Shown piece after piece: positions 1 through 5,094 of a DNA stretch of 22,526 nt. The translations under genes were made by a program, and so were the position numbers. Origin of the DNA: an uncultured Bacilli bacterium (GTDB lineage Bacteria > Bacillota_I > Bacilli_A > RF39 > UBA660); NCBI GenBank assembly GCA_934129945.1, contig CAKOXC010000013.1:1-22526 (forward strand), in the 5' to 3' direction. The notes beneath the pieces are model-generated. The model saw only the letters and a list, made by a program, of their open reading frames with translations. It made no database searches and was not told the origin of the DNA. Position 1 is the stretch's first letter. Every line of letters starts with the position of its first letter.

Positions 1-77
1 TATTCATAATTATATTTATTCAGTTATTTATAATAATAGCTTTATTTGTAAAAATATTAGTTATTACTTATAAGTAA
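1..77 (+). CDS. Small hydrophobic peptide, copy 1 (partial, 5' end outside window)
   Basis: This is the C-terminal part of the 35-residue peptide seen complete at 1805-1912. The frame is open from base 3 and ends at TAA 75-77. The visible codons are identical to copies 2 and 3. The encoded segment is almost entirely Ile, Leu, Phe and Val and ends in a short polar tail with Tyr-Lys, as expected of a single membrane helix. A type I toxin is the leading reading, inferred from its size, hydrophobicity and the convergent antisense RNA. No residue-level match to Fst, TxpA or BsrG is claimed. Confidence 0.6.
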   Translation, partial: FIIIFIQLFIIIALFVKILVITYK

Positions 78-78
78 C

Positions 79-173
79 AAAAAAAGCATCTTTATTCTTA
101 AAACCTGAATAAAGGTGCTTGCAACAAACATGTGGCAAGCATCGAGTCCCAAAAGACTTTTTGCTTCTCACCT
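79..173 (-). ncRNA. Putative antisense RNA, copy 1
   Basis: This region is identical to the copy 2 antisense RNA (1914-2008). A minus-strand intrinsic terminator is formed by a 12-bp stem (86-97 with 107-118, loop TTAAAACCT) followed on the minus strand by seven T (79-85). The -10 TATTAT (minus strand, 180-185) is kept. The -35 position now reads TAGATT instead of TTGTAT because homology ends here, so this copy may be expressed less well or not at all. Confidence 0.5.
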
Positions 174-286
174 AAATTAATAATATCATAAATTTTACAT
201 AAAATCTATTTAAAATAATCGCTAAAAAGTATTTCTTAATGTGTTATTAAAATATTTATAGTATAATTTAATAAGAGGTACAATTA

Positions 287-916
287 ATGTTTAATAAATA
301 TAAAATAAGTTTTTTTAAAAATAAAGAAGATATTGAATTGATTTTTACCGATGATGATATTATAAATATAACAGGTATTATGGGCTCAGGGAAAACAACA
401 TTAGCTAAAACAATTGCAAACAAAACCAAAAGAGAATTGATCGTATTTGATTGGATGTTTGGTAGAAGTTTAGGCAATCGACCTATCAAAATAGAAAAAC
501 TATTAAAGAAATTTGAAAAACAATATCCAGAAACAGTGGATCAACAAATATTTAAAAGTAATAACAGTAGAGATAATGAAATTGAAATTCAAAAATATGC
601 TGGAATAATTTATGAATTTGTTCTAAAAAATATTGAATTACCAATGGTAATAGAAGGACAACATTTGTACAAATGGATGAACTATAATAAATTAAGAGGG
701 AAAATTATTATTAAAAGAACAAGCTTTTTAAATTCTTATATAAGAGCTTTCAAAAGAGATGTATCAAGATTATATAAACAATATAAAAGAAAGGAAGCAA
801 CAAAAAGGGAATTAATTGATAAAATCTTTGAAAGAATTAAATTTCTGATTAAAGATTATTATAAAATTAATAAATTTATTTTAACAATGGTAGAGGTAAA
901 GAATGAAAGATATTAA
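287..916 (+). CDS. P-loop NTPase, small-molecule or nucleotide kinase-like protein
   Basis: The protein has 209 aa and a clear Walker A motif near its N-terminus, GIMGSGKTT at residues 30-38. A short lead-in of beta-strand character and a mainly charged, helical C-terminus give the proportions of the adenylate/shikimate-kinase-like P-loop group. The substrate cannot be read from the sequence. A region near residue 120 (MVIEGQHL) could be the Walker B-type strand. The start is supported by AAGAGG about 10 bases upstream and a perfect TATAAT at 262-267 with no good -35. Its 3' end overlaps the next gene by 14 bases, so the two are probably translationally coupled. The pair lies between two 203-bp perfect direct repeats (1-203 and 1836-2038), so it could be lost as a unit. 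Alternatives include an RNA or metabolite kinase, or a toxin-type kinase. Confidence 0.6.
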   Translation: MFNKYKISFFKNKEDIELIFTDDDIINITGIMGSGKTTLAKTIANKTKRELIVFDWMFGRSLGNRPIKIEKLLKKFEKQYPETVDQQIFKSNNSRDNEIEIQKYAGIIYEFVLKNIELPMVIEGQHLYKWMNYNKLRGKIIIKRTSFLNSYIRAFKRDVSRLYKQYKRKEATKRELIDKIFERIKFLIKDYYKINKFILTMVEVKNERY

Positions 917-1631
917 AATGTTAGTAAGTGATTATGATCAAACTTTTTATTTAAATGATCAAAATATAAAGATTAATATTGATATGGTTGAACAATTTAG
1001 AAAAGCAGGAAATAAATTTGTAATAGCTACTGGAAGAAGCTACATGGATTTTAAAGAAAAAGTAAATTTATATAATATTAATTATGATTATGCAATATTA
1101 AATCATGGAGCAATTATTCTAGATAATAAAGACAAAATAATTGCGGAATATTTTATTGATGAAAAAATAGTAAGTAATGTAAAAAAAGATTTAAATTCAG
1201 AAAAATCTATTAAAAATTTTTGCTGTTCTACTTTTGTAAGTAGAATAAATTTTAATAGCAATTATAATCCATTAACTAAAATTTATTCAAAATATGAATC
1301 TAAAGAATATGCAATGTATATTAATAATAAAATTAATAAAAATTATTCTGAGTATGTTAATTCTTATTATGTATCAACAAATGCTGTTGAAGTTATATCA
1401 AAAGAAATAAATAAATCAAAAGCTATAAAATTGTTAGCAAATTCTTTAAAATTAAATCAGTCATCAATTTATACTATTGGAGATGGTTACAGTGATATTC
1501 AAATGGTTAAAGATTATAATGGCTATGCAATGTTTAATTCAATTGATGAATTAAAAAAAGAAGCTAATGGAGTTTATGAAAGCGTTTCTTTATTGATAGA
1601 AGATATATTAAATAATAAAATAAATAAATAG
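903..1631 (+). CDS. HAD-superfamily hydrolase, Cof/IIB-type phosphatase
   Basis: The protein has 242 aa and all four HAD motifs. Motif I is DYDQT with Asp10 as the expected nucleophile and Asp12 as acid/base. Motif II is ATGR with Thr43. The conserved lysine of motif III is probably Lys173. Motif IV is GDGYSD at 193-198. A cap domain of about 100 residues between motifs II and III is the IIB (Cof) arrangement, and these enzymes usually dephosphorylate sugar phosphates, FMN or other small metabolites. The start lies inside the upstream kinase-like gene (overlap 903-916), with GGTAAAG upstream, so the two are co-translated. A kinase and phosphatase acting on the same metabolite is plausible but is only inferred from context. 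Confidence 0.8.
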   Translation: MKDIKMLVSDYDQTFYLNDQNIKINIDMVEQFRKAGNKFVIATGRSYMDFKEKVNLYNINYDYAILNHGAIILDNKDKIIAEYFIDEKIVSNVKKDLNSEKSIKNFCCSTFVSRINFNSNYNPLTKIYSKYESKEYAMYINNKINKNYSEYVNSYYVSTNAVEVISKEINKSKAIKLLANSLKLNQSSIYTIGDGYSDIQMVKDYNGYAMFNSIDELKKEANGVYESVSLLIEDILNNKINK

Positions 1632-1643
1632 AAGTAAAAATAA

Positions 1644-1712
1644 TGTCGAAAAGTAAGAAGTTTTTTCTAGTTTTGTCGAAAGCATTGAAATATAAAAAAA
1701 TTGCTATATAAT
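1644..1712 (+). promoter_or_regulatory. Promoter of the hydrophobic-peptide mRNA (copy 2) with two Spo0A-box-like heptamers
   Basis: The -35 is TTGAAA (1685-1690) and the -10 is a perfect TATAAT (1707-1712), 16 bp apart, predicting a start near 1718-1721. TGTCGAA occurs at 1644-1650 and again at 1674-1680, 30 bp apart and on the same face of the helix. The second lies four bases upstream of the -35. TGTCGAA is the known core of the Bacillus Spo0A box. The same arrangement is present at copy 3. That Spo0A itself binds is an inference. Confidence 0.65.
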
Positions 1713-1720
1713 AGCATGCC

Positions 1721-1804
1721 GAGAAGCAAAAAGAAGATGCTTGCCACCTTACTTAGGGACTAAAATTCAGGGGGTTTTAAAACAATAGAAGTAAAGGTGG
1801 TAGT
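1721..1804 (+). promoter_or_regulatory. mRNA leader that sequesters the ribosome-binding site of the peptide gene
   Basis: CCACCTTACTT (1744-1754) can pair with AAGTAAAGGTGG (1789-1800), which is the ribosome-binding site, giving 11 bp with one bulged A. Copy 3 has an extra T in the 5' arm (CCACCTTACTTT) and G changed to A in the 3' arm, which adds one more pair, a change that preserves the stem. The leader also holds blocks complementary to the 3' part of the same transcript: 1721-1733 with 1992-2004 (13 of 13), 1736-1747 with 1967-1978 (12 of 12), 1756-1761 with 1980-1985 (6 of 6), and 1773-1780 with loop 1933-1940. The second block overlaps the anti-ribosome-binding-site arm, so the two pairings exclude each other. 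Confidence 0.7.
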
Positions 1805-1912
1805 ATGAACAAAAATGATTATATAATCTCAAGATTATTCATAATTATATTTATTCAGTTATTTATAATAATAGCTTTATTTGTAAAAATATTAGTTATT
1901 ACTTATAAGTAA
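1805..1912 (+). CDS. Small hydrophobic membrane peptide, putative type I toxin (copy 2)
   Basis: The 35-residue product has a polar start (MNKNDY), a central stretch of about 25 residues dominated by Ile, Leu and Phe, one internal Lys and a short Tyr-Lys end. This is the composition of a single transmembrane helix. The start is fixed by AAAGGTGG ending four bases upstream. It is transcribed from a strong promoter and overlapped downstream by a convergent RNA, the layout of Gram-positive type I toxin-antitoxin loci such as bsrG/SR4 and txpA/ratA. It shows none of the tyrosine-glutamate-serine-leucine signature I associate with TxpA/BsrG peptides, nor an Fst-like sequence, so it may be a distinct family. 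The codons are identical in copies 2 and 3. Toxicity is inferred. A small regulatory membrane peptide is the main alternative. Confidence 0.65.
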   Translation: MNKNDYIISRLFIIIFIQLFIIIALFVKILVITYK

Positions 1913-1913
1913 C

Positions 1914-2008
1914 AAAAAAAGCATCTTTATTCTTAAAACCTGAATAAAGGTGCTTGCAACAAACATGTGGCAAGCATCGAGTCCCAAAAGACTTTTTGCT
2001 TCTCACCT
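1914..2008 (-). ncRNA. Putative convergent antisense RNA (antitoxin-like), copy 2
   Basis: The predicted RNA is about 95 nt. On the minus strand it begins near 2008 with a sequence containing GAGAAGCAAAAAG (the same 13 bases that open the peptide mRNA). It then carries GGGACT and GATGCTTGCCAC, both also found in the mRNA leader. It ends in an intrinsic terminator: stem 1921-1932 with 1942-1953, loop AGGTTTTAA in RNA sense, then seven T (1914-1920). It stops one base after the peptide stop codon, so it is antisense only to the mRNA 3' region. It is present in all three copies. No homologous named RNA is claimed. Confidence 0.65.
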
Positions 2009-2014
2009 AAATTA

Positions 2015-2043
2015 ATAATATCATAAATTTTACATAAATACAA
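2015..2043 (-). promoter_or_regulatory. Promoter of the antisense RNA, copy 2
   Basis: On the minus strand, TTGTAT (2043-2038) is followed after exactly 17 bp by TATTAT (2020-2015), predicting a start near 2008. Copy 3 keeps both hexamers and the spacing (22466-22471 and 22443-22448). The -35 lies only 10 bp from the -35 of the divergent surface-protein promoter, so the two promoters are back to back. Confidence 0.65.
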
Positions 2044-2053
2044 TTTTTTCTTA

Positions 2054-2082
2054 TTGAATAAATTAACTAAAAACTATATAAT
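2054..2082 (+). promoter_or_regulatory. Promoter of the DGR-target-like surface gene
   Basis: TTGAAT (2054-2059) and a perfect TATAAT (2077-2082) are separated by 17 bp. An AGGTGG ribosome-binding site (2096-2101) precedes the ATG at 2111. The same hexamers, spacing and start of the ribosome-binding site are found after repeat copy 3 (22482-22526), which implies a paralogous gene immediately beyond the window. Confidence 0.75.
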
Positions 2083-2110
2083 AAAAATATAGAATAGGTG
2101 GATAGACAAT

Positions 2111-3856
2111 ATGAAAAAGAAAGTAATAATCCCAGTAATAGCTAGTTTAGTAACTGTACTAGTACTATCTGGAGTATCATATGCATATTATAGTGCAAAA
2201 ATAAAAGAAAATAATAAAACAGAGACAGTCTTAAAATCAAATGAATTAAATTTGATATTTACAGGAACAAAAGAAATAACTGCAAATAATATGATACCAG
2301 GAGATAGTTTTACAAAAATATTTACAGTAGAAAATACATCAAATAGAGCAGTAGACTATAATATCTATTTACAAAATATAACTAATGAATTTAATGAAGA
2401 TTTAGTATATACTTTAGAAGATACAACTGGTAGTGTAATAAGTGAAACACCACTACCAGTAACTAACAAAGATAAATCATATTTAAAAACAGGAATTAGT
2501 ATTGAAGCAAATACAATAAAAACATATACATTAAAAATAACATTTAAAAATACAGATGAACCACAAAATGATTATCAAGGAAAGACATTCAAAGGAACTT
2601 TAGGAATAGATACTAAAAAGATTAATAAAGAATACAAAGAGGCATTACTTAATGGAACAGATCCAGTGTTAAGTGATAATTTAATACCAGTTACACTAGC
2701 TGATGATGGAACAGCAATTAAAGCTGATACTAATGCAGAGTGGTATAAATATGAAGATAAAAAATGGGCAAATGCTGTAATATTATCAGATGATACTCAA
2801 ACATATAATAATGGAGATATTATACCAGAAGATAATATTGAATCATACTTTGTATGGATACCAAAATATTCATATCAAATATTTAATCTAGGTACAACTG
2901 ATGGATATATTTCTAGTAAACCAACGACAAGTAATGCTCAAGAAATTCAAATAAAATTTGGCACAACAAATACAAGTGATAATAATGAAAATGAATGTAC
3001 AACACCAATGACAAGTGGAGCAAGTGGTAATTGTAAGGTTGGAGATTATATGACAAGTCCTGCATTTATTTCAATGGACACTAATGGACTTTGGGTAGCA
3101 AAATTCGAAACAACCGGAAGTACTTCAAATATCACAGTAAAACCAAATCAAACATCTTTAAGAAGTTTAAATGTTAAGACAATGTTTGAAACAGCATATA
3201 ATTATAAAAGAGATAATGACTCACATATGATGAAGAATACCGAATGGGGAGCAGTAGCATATCTATCTCATTCAAAATATGGCATAAATACAGAAATTAG
3301 AATAAATAATAATTCTAATTACATAACAGGATATGCAGCAACAGATTCATCAGATCAAAGTAAATATCCTGGAGATTCTGGAACAGATGTGAGCATAACA
3401 TTACCATATAATACAAGTATAGGATATAAAGCAAGTACAACTGGAAACATCACAGGAATCTATGATATGAGTGGTGGAGCACATGAATATATGGCATCCC
3501 TTCGAAATGAAACATATGGAAGTTCTGGATTTGATGCAGCAACACTCAAAACATATAATTATAAATATTATGATACTTATGACAGTTCAAGCGAATGGTC
3601 AAAATATAGTAAAAGAATTTTAGGAGATGCAACTGGAGAGATGGGGCCATTCTATTATTATCAAGAATCAAATGGTAGTAGTTATTATCATAATAGTTGG
3701 TATGCTACCTACTCTTACTTTGTTGAGTCTTCTTACCCTTGGTTCCATCGAGGCGGCGATTACATCCGTGGTGTACTTGCAGGTCAGGCCGACTTCAGTT
3801 GTCACACTGGTGGTGCCAGTAGCAATGTTAGCTTTCGCCTAGTTTTAGCAAAATAA
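2111..3856 (+). CDS. Secreted surface protein: TasA/camelysin-like head, FGE/C-type-lectin-like body, DGR-type variable C-terminus
   Basis: The protein has 581 aa. Residues 1-26 form a Lys-rich start and hydrophobic signal segment ending in a SYAYY motif typical of TasA/camelysin-like exported proteins. Residues about 38-170 form a beta-rich domain with the PGDSF and VENTSN signatures of that family. Further on there are WYKYEDKKWANAV and YFVWIPKY, then GIYDMSGGAHEY, which resembles the GxYDMxGNxWEW core of formylglycine-generating-enzyme/C-type-lectin folds. The last about 50 residues carry WFHRGGDYIRG and end in VSFRLVLAK, the layout of DGR-diversified lectin tails such as Treponema TvpA. 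The DNA for that tail differs sharply from the rest of the gene (see 3700-3842). The likely role is a cell-surface binding protein of changeable specificity. It follows repeat copy 2 and is closed by a terminator at 3864-3891. The paralogue at 18556 shares the head only. Confidence 0.75.
   Translation: MKKKVIIPVIASLVTVLVLSGVSYAYYSAKIKENNKTETVLKSNELNLIFTGTKEITANNMIPGDSFTKIFTVENTSNRAVDYNIYLQNITNEFNEDLVYTLEDTTGSVISETPLPVTNKDKSYLKTGISIEANTIKTYTLKITFKNTDEPQNDYQGKTFKGTLGIDTKKINKEYKEALLNGTDPVLSDNLIPVTLADDGTAIKADTNAEWYKYEDKKWANAVILSDDTQTYNNGDIIPEDNIESYFVWIPKYSYQIFNLGTTDGYISSKPTTSNAQEIQIKFGTTNTSDNNENECTTPMTSGASGNCKVGDYMTSPAFISMDTNGLWVAKFETTGSTSNITVKPNQTSLRSLNVKTMFETAYNYKRDNDSHMMKNTEWGAVAYLSHSKYGINTEIRINNNSNYITGYAATDSSDQSKYPGDSGTDVSITLPYNTSIGYKASTTGNITGIYDMSGGAHEYMASLRNETYGSSGFDAATLKTYNYKYYDTYDSSSEWSKYSKRILGDATGEMGPFYYYQESNGSSYYHNSWYATYSYFVESSYPWFHRGGDYIRGVLAGQADFSCHTGGASSNVSFRLVLAK
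3700..3842 (+). other. DGR variable-repeat-like segment at the 3' end of the surface gene
   Basis: A hand count of 3721-3840 gives about 63 G+C in 120 bases and only 19 A, against roughly a quarter G+C and about 40% A in the rest of the window. Codon choice switches to TAC, TTC, GGC, CCT, TCT and CGC from the usual TAT, TTT, GGA, CCA, TCA and AGA. DGR mutagenesis replaces adenines only, and invariant positions of such repeats tend to avoid A, so an A-poor tail encoding RGG...SFRLVL is what a mutagenised variable repeat should look like. No template repeat or reverse transcriptase is seen in the window, so diversification would have to be in trans or no longer active. Confidence 0.65.
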
Positions 3857-3863
3857 AAAATTT

Positions 3864-3891
3864 AAAAAGTTCATTAATTTGAACTTTTTTT
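3864..3891 (+). terminator. Intrinsic terminator after the surface gene
   Basis: AAAAAGTTCA (3864-3873) pairs with TGAACTTTTT (3880-3889) over a six-base loop, and the T-run continues to 3891. Confidence 0.85.
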
Positions 3892-3917
3892 GACATTTTT
3901 TTTAGTAAATATATTTT
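3890..3917 (+). promoter_or_regulatory. Promoter of the sirA-like/yneF group
   Basis: A consensus -35 TTGACA (3890-3895) and TATTTT (3912-3917) with 16 bp between them lie directly after the preceding terminator. The GGTGAT ribosome-binding site follows at 3929-3934. Confidence 0.55.
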
Positions 3918-3937
3918 AAAATATAGATGGTGATTTG

Positions 3938-4351
3938 ATGAGAAAATTTTATATTTTTAATATTAATAAAGAATTTAAAATTTTAAATTCTGATGATGGT
4001 TATAGTCTATATAAGCAAATGGAAAATATTCATAATTTAGATAAAGATAATTTTTATAATGCTGTTAAAATCTACGAAACTATTGCTCATAAATTAGATA
4101 AAAATAAAATAAATGAAGAGTTAAATCAGAAATATAGTGAAAATTATTTTTATACCAAATATCAAAATACCCATATGATAAATAATTATTATAGAGCTGA
4201 AGAAAGTAAACTGACAATAAATACTGCTTATTTAATTCTAGAAACTAACGTTGTTAAATCAACATTTTTAAAAGATTTAAAAAATAAATGTTTATTTGCT
4301 TGTGATTTTGATAATAAAGATTATTTCTGGATTGATAAATTAGTAAATTAA
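3938..4351 (+). CDS. sirA: SirA-like protein (inhibitor of DnaA-dependent replication initiation)
   Basis: The protein has 137 aa from ATG 3938; a TTG directly before it is less likely as the start. The N-terminus RKFYIFNINKEF resembles the YYTYLIKEEF opening of Bacillus subtilis SirA (YneE), and the C-terminus CLFACDFDNKDYFWID aligns with its CFLAMDFNSERYGWLN. The following gene is a YneF homologue, and in B. subtilis yneE (sirA) and yneF are likewise adjacent, which supports the call independently. In B. subtilis, SirA binds domain I of DnaA and blocks origin firing on entry to sporulation under Spo0A control. Whether this organism sporulates cannot be told from the window. If it does not, the protein may throttle replication in another stress state. 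Similarity was judged by eye. Confidence 0.6.
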   Translation: MRKFYIFNINKEFKILNSDDGYSLYKQMENIHNLDKDNFYNAVKIYETIAHKLDKNKINEELNQKYSENYFYTKYQNTHMINNYYRAEESKLTINTAYLILETNVVKSTFLKDLKNKCLFACDFDNKDYFWIDKLVN

Positions 4352-4408
4352 GCTTGTGAAATAATAAAAAAAATAGTAAAATGAATATAGTGGAATAGGA
4401 GGTATATT

Positions 4409-4618
4409 ATGTTACATGATATATTATTAATTTTACTAGGTTTAGTAATCGGAGCTATAATAGGTTTTGTTATTGCTCGTACTGTTACTAAAAAATACTT
4501 GAAAAAGAACCCTCCAATAAATGAAAAAATGATTGAAGTTATGATGAGCAGTATGGGAAGAAAACCTAGTCAAAAACAAGTTAATCAAGTAATGAAACAA
4601 ATGAATAAATTTATGTAA
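4409..4618 (+). CDS. yneF: YneF family (UPF0154) small membrane protein
   Basis: The protein has 69 aa. A single N-terminal transmembrane helix (about residues 4-24, with a small-residue GxxxGxxxG-like face) is followed by YLKKNPPINEKMIEVMMSSM, the hallmark KKNPPI and Met-rich segment of UPF0154/YneF, and a KPSQKQVNQVMKQMNK tail. The length fits the family. The molecular function is not established. A strong AGGAGG ribosome-binding site lies eight bases before the ATG. It follows the SirA-like gene by 57 bases, the same neighbour order as in Bacillus. Confidence 0.9.
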   Translation: MLHDILLILLGLVIGAIIGFVIARTVTKKYLKKNPPINEKMIEVMMSSMGRKPSQKQVNQVMKQMNKFM

Positions 4619-4631
4619 AATGAGGTGTAGT

Positions 4632-4979
4632 ATGAATAAAAAAGGATATACAATGCCAGAATTATTAGTTGTTCTAGGAGTTGTTACATTAATAGCAATT
4701 ATATCAATTGTTAAAGTATCTTTTGCTTTTTCTGATATAAATAACAATGAAGAAATTGAAAAACAAGAAGAATTACTAATAGAGAAAGCATCTTTAGGAT
4801 ATGCGAAAACTATTGAAAATCGAATAAAAGATGAAAAAGTAGTTTATGTCTCAGGTGAAGAATTAATAAATAGTAAATTTTTAACTGATGAAAATGAATA
4901 TAAAAATTTAAAAATAAAACTATACTATAACGAAACTAATGATGAAATTAAATATGAATTAATTAGTGGTAAAAAATAG
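4632..4979 (+). CDS. Type IV pilin-like (pseudopilin) protein
   Basis: The protein has 115 aa. Its short basic leader KKG is followed by YTMPELLVVLGVVTLIAII, a prepilin peptidase site (cleavage after Gly, aromatic +1, Glu at +5) and the long hydrophobic N-terminal helix of type IV pilins and ComG-like pseudopilins. The rest is a small charged domain with no disulfide. The start at 4632 is chosen over an in-frame ATG at 4620 because GAGGTG lies just before it and because the leader then has the usual length. No prepilin peptidase, ATPase or other com gene is nearby, so it is an orphan whose assembly machinery must be elsewhere. It starts 13 bases after yneF. Confidence 0.75.
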   Translation: MNKKGYTMPELLVVLGVVTLIAIISIVKVSFAFSDINNNEEIEKQEELLIEKASLGYAKTIENRIKDEKVVYVSGEELINSKFLTDENEYKNLKIKLYYNETNDEIKYELISGKK

Positions 4980-5001
4980 CATTTCGATAGAAGTGCTTTT
5001 T
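4978..5001 (+). terminator. Intrinsic terminator after the pseudopilin gene
   Basis: AGCATTTC (4978-4985) pairs with GAAGTGCT (4990-4997) over a GATA loop, followed by five T. The stem includes the final bases of the stop codon. Confidence 0.75.
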
Positions 5002-5094
5002 AAATGAATGTGTAAAAATAATGTAAAAATATGCTGTAAACATTGAATAAAGTATATAATATTTAGTAATATATTAATGTAAGGACGTGATTAA

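Larger units (their letters stand above)
1..203 (+). repeat. Repeat copy 1 (5'-truncated by the window edge) of the small-peptide/antisense-RNA locus
   Basis: Bases 1-203 are identical to 1836-2038 by direct reading, covering the last 25 codons of the hydrophobic peptide gene and the whole antisense RNA region. Identity stops abruptly at 203/2038, inside the -35 region of the antisense promoter. Copies 2 and 3 continue past that point into a shared downstream promoter, but copy 1 runs into unrelated DNA before a kinase-like gene. Perfect identity through non-coding bases implies recent duplication or gene conversion. Confidence 0.9.
1674..2100 (+). repeat. Repeat copy 2 (complete) of the peptide/antisense-RNA locus plus downstream promoter
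   Basis: This matches copy 3 (22094-22526) from the Spo0A-like box through the peptide gene, the antisense RNA, and the promoter and ribosome-binding site of the following gene, with scattered small differences in non-coding parts only. The peptide gene is identical base for base. Copy 1 covers only 1836-2038 of it. The three copies are in the same orientation. Confidence 0.9.

Noticed and set aside
268..489. Minus-strand 73-codon frame over the kinase-like gene
   Set aside because: It lies opposite a gene with a clear P-loop and has no ribosome-binding site or recognisable product.
1721..1804. T-box or metabolite riboswitch in the leader
   Set aside because: There is no T-box sequence or anti-terminator layout. 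The pairing is fully explained by ribosome-binding-site sequestration and complementarity with the antisense region.
1951..1977. Conserved hairpin GCTTGC/GCAAGC in the tail of the copy 2 mRNA
   Set aside because: Copy 3 breaks it with an A-C mismatch and a changed loop, so it is not conserved and probably does not matter.
1721..2004. Terminal inverted repeats of a MITE-like transposon
   Set aside because: The 5' and 3' blocks are complementary but in swapped order (B and C), each side carries its own consensus promoter, and no target-site duplication is visible. A structured RNA pair explains the pattern better.
1721..2008. An Fst/par-type type I locus
   Set aside because: In par, the shared repeats are direct on the DNA, so the two RNAs are complementary at those repeats. 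Here the blocks are inverted, so both RNAs carry the same sense blocks. The peptide also lacks Fst features.
3627..3842. A 71-codon open frame overlapping the end of the surface gene in another frame
   Set aside because: It exists because the A-poor, GC-rich tail lacks stop codons in that frame. It has no ribosome-binding site, and the main frame has clear lectin-like motifs.
4442..4747. Minus-strand 101-codon frame over yneF
   Set aside because: It is the antisense of well-recognised YneF and pseudopilin genes. Its His/Phe/Ile-rich composition is typical of shadow frames.
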